A DNA stretch of 64,000 nt. Source: Muribaculaceae bacterium. GTDB lineage: Bacteria > Bacteroidota > Bacteroidia > Bacteroidales > Muribaculaceae. The translations under genes were made by a program, and so were the position numbers. Positions 63,701 to 64,000 of this stretch are shown here, piece after piece. The notes beneath the pieces are model-generated. The model worked only from the letters and a program-made list of their open reading frames with translations. It was not told the origin of the DNA and made no database searches. Each line of letters opens with the position of its first letter. Within the stretch, counting starts at the first letter, position 1. Where the stretch lies: NCBI GenBank assembly GCA_017619355.1, contig JAFZSO010000036.1, positions 1 to 64,000 on the forward strand, written 5' to 3'.

Positions 63701-64000
63701 CGAACCGTCATTGTCACCAGTCATGACCATCTTCATGGTGAACATCTGGTCGAGGAAGTCAGTCGCATAACCGCCAGCCTCGAGTGCATCCTTGAAGCTG
63801 CTCTTAATCATGTTCAGAGCAGCAATCATATTGCCATCACCTTCATACTGCTCCATCACACTTACAGCACCATTCTCGTTGAAGTCGAGGGTGATGATGT
63901 CGGCCTGAGCTTGATTCTCGGCAGTCACATCAGCAAGTTGCGAATTCTCAAGCCTTACAAATTTTCCAGTCTTTTTGTTGTTGATATAGTAGTTGCCGGG
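60725..64000 (-). CDS. Large surface protein with about 180-residue tandem repeats and an LRR region, 5' end outside window
   Basis: The minus-strand frame is open to the right edge. The N-terminal visible part has a partial unit and three tandem units of 181-182 residues, each with YYINNK, LADVTAE, ADIIxLDF, MIKSSFKDAL, FLDQMFTM, AVTFYLS and HYLCVDxDDTFGF. An LRR region follows (PDPNFRQFVQDKYD, then LTNLESFTCRYGSNLTEVNVSGC), then beta domains. The C-terminal GVKYYNLTGIESDRPFEGVNIVV tail is of a kind common in this group. It is probably an exported surface protein. The signal peptide is not in view. Confidence 0.72.
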   Translation of the reverse strand, partial: PGNYYINNKKTGKFVRLENSQLADVTAENQAQADIITLDFNENGAVSVMEQYEGDGNMIAALNMIKSSFKDALEAGGYATDFLDQMFTMKMVMTGDNDGSVYMVVDVPKIRNFDEIKAYLLGMTENPAVTFYLSNMTAGKRHYLCVDGDDTFGFSLNNGSASKWLVNEAKITEDGDILFTTPGLYYINNKQSGMYVKLENSQLADVTAENKDDADIIILDFNDEGAVSTMQQYDGDGDMIATLNMIKSSFKDALEAGGFETNFLDQMFTMKMVMTGDDDGSVYLAVDVPAIENFGDIKGYLLGLTDNPAVTFYLSNMTAGKRHYLCVDGDDTFGFTLDNGTASKWLVENAQINPTDDDLFTEPWYYYINNKLTGKYVQLVNATLADVTAETEDDADIIALDFDEDGNVSVMKQYRGDGDMIATLDMIKSSFKDALEEGGYPTDFLDQMFTMRIVKTGDDDASVYLCVDIPLIPNFNGIRDYLIEKAGGNQAVTFYLSHMTPGKRHYLCVDNDDTFGFTLDNGTASKWMVTRLEVIPIIAEYFPDPNFRQFVQDKYDKNDNWWLSRAELDAVTSMNIYASSNADYAKITDFTGIEWFTNLKTFFFAGTSTNKLVVEALDMSNLTNLESFTCRYGSNLTEVNVSGCTNLNYIQLMYQDVITELDLTSNNKMAEIVVESCPQFAELSIPTPLVSLEKITLRSCASFAGKTLDLTGDVNLYSLTLWQLGKENHIVGVCKDMTGLENLVADYNTFEDNVLDLTGCRYLYNVSVIGCELREIILNGCTNLGTKQASQHGGPVNQNSTFTFNSNYLRALDLTGVTGVLDETAPRNYNYNLTNKYPTLLADHIIHNGYNSQIPTKMKADVSLVYIDRDVTPNVYTYLLYLRMDDNMSSEKESTFELGLAEVGPTNFKMSRVNRWVRLEGEKDIELVSGNRVLGKASPTELDPDLIVGDILSLGLYNIADGEGEKEVTGKIAYLYNTKQDEQSASVVNPEGQLDTQAKKQNYYISQTISSDGTEVTGDNLFPFEVEWKATISDNPSQVVTGVEVVQKTKEVAGVKYYNLTGIESDRPFEGVNIVVTRYTDGSVVSDKRIF
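62475..64000 (-). repeat. About 545-bp tandem repeats inside the large surface gene
   Basis: Equivalent positions recur at 62475, 63021 and 63564, giving periods of 546 and 543 bases (182 and 181 codons). A further partial unit runs past the right edge. Confidence 0.8.

Overview
The window is a Bacteroidales chromosome segment, most like Muribaculaceae or Prevotellaceae. The evidence is the many promoters with a TAnnTTTG -7 box (often TTTG about 20 bases upstream), very few Shine-Dalgarno sequences, a C-terminal type IX-like sorting tail, dockerin-like tails on secreted proteins, a bamD-rpoZ pair, SusE/F-like and CBM26-like starch-binding modules, and FISUMP and MG2/plug proteins. The genus assignment is inference.

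Layout. 0-24 kb is mostly core: clpA (5' end outside the window) and aat of the N-degron pathway, a secreted starch-binding-type protein, a Pif1-like helicase, a FadL-type porin, a P1 peptidase, a HerA/DUF853 ATPase, a CvfB-like protein, deoD, tRNA-Ser(UGA), an alpha-amylase, a DUF2284 protein, an acyltransferase and an omega-amidase. 23.2-34.4 kb is an accessory block. A membrane TPR regulator is followed by a class I lanthipeptide-type cluster: a DUF3244-like protein, a LanC-like cyclase, a split LanB (dehydratase and thiopeptide-type elimination half), two large Cys-rich acidic precursors flanking a FISUMP lipoprotein, then a 918-residue MG2/plug-like protein. 34.4-35.6 kb is non-coding and repeat-rich.

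35.6-49.6 kb holds a U32 peptidase, a WYL regulator, an AT-rich GmrSD-like pair of DUF262 proteins with a small partner, and then a compact island. The island encodes a small acidic protein, a RecA/KaiC-like ATPase, a DUF932-like protein, a single-HKD phospholipase-D-like protein, an AAA+ ATPase and a HAD protein of the RNA-repair type. Its four promoters each carry the same palindrome (TGCC-N7-GGCA, extended to about 23 bp) at a fixed distance from the -7 box. The WYL gene promoter carries a matching half-site at the same distance. I read this as a local regulon, possibly for defence or nucleic-acid repair.

49.8-64 kb returns to core genes: bamD, rpoZ, a YefM-YoeB toxin-antitoxin pair, dnaB, a tfoX-like gene, radC, a glycosyltransferase, a secreted endonuclease I, an aminotransferase, a solute-binding-like protein, a lipoprotein, and the 3' part of a large repeat and leucine-rich-repeat surface protein that runs off the right edge. 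The two candidate new systems are the lanthipeptide cluster with its unusually long multi-Cys precursors and the WYL/palindrome regulon.
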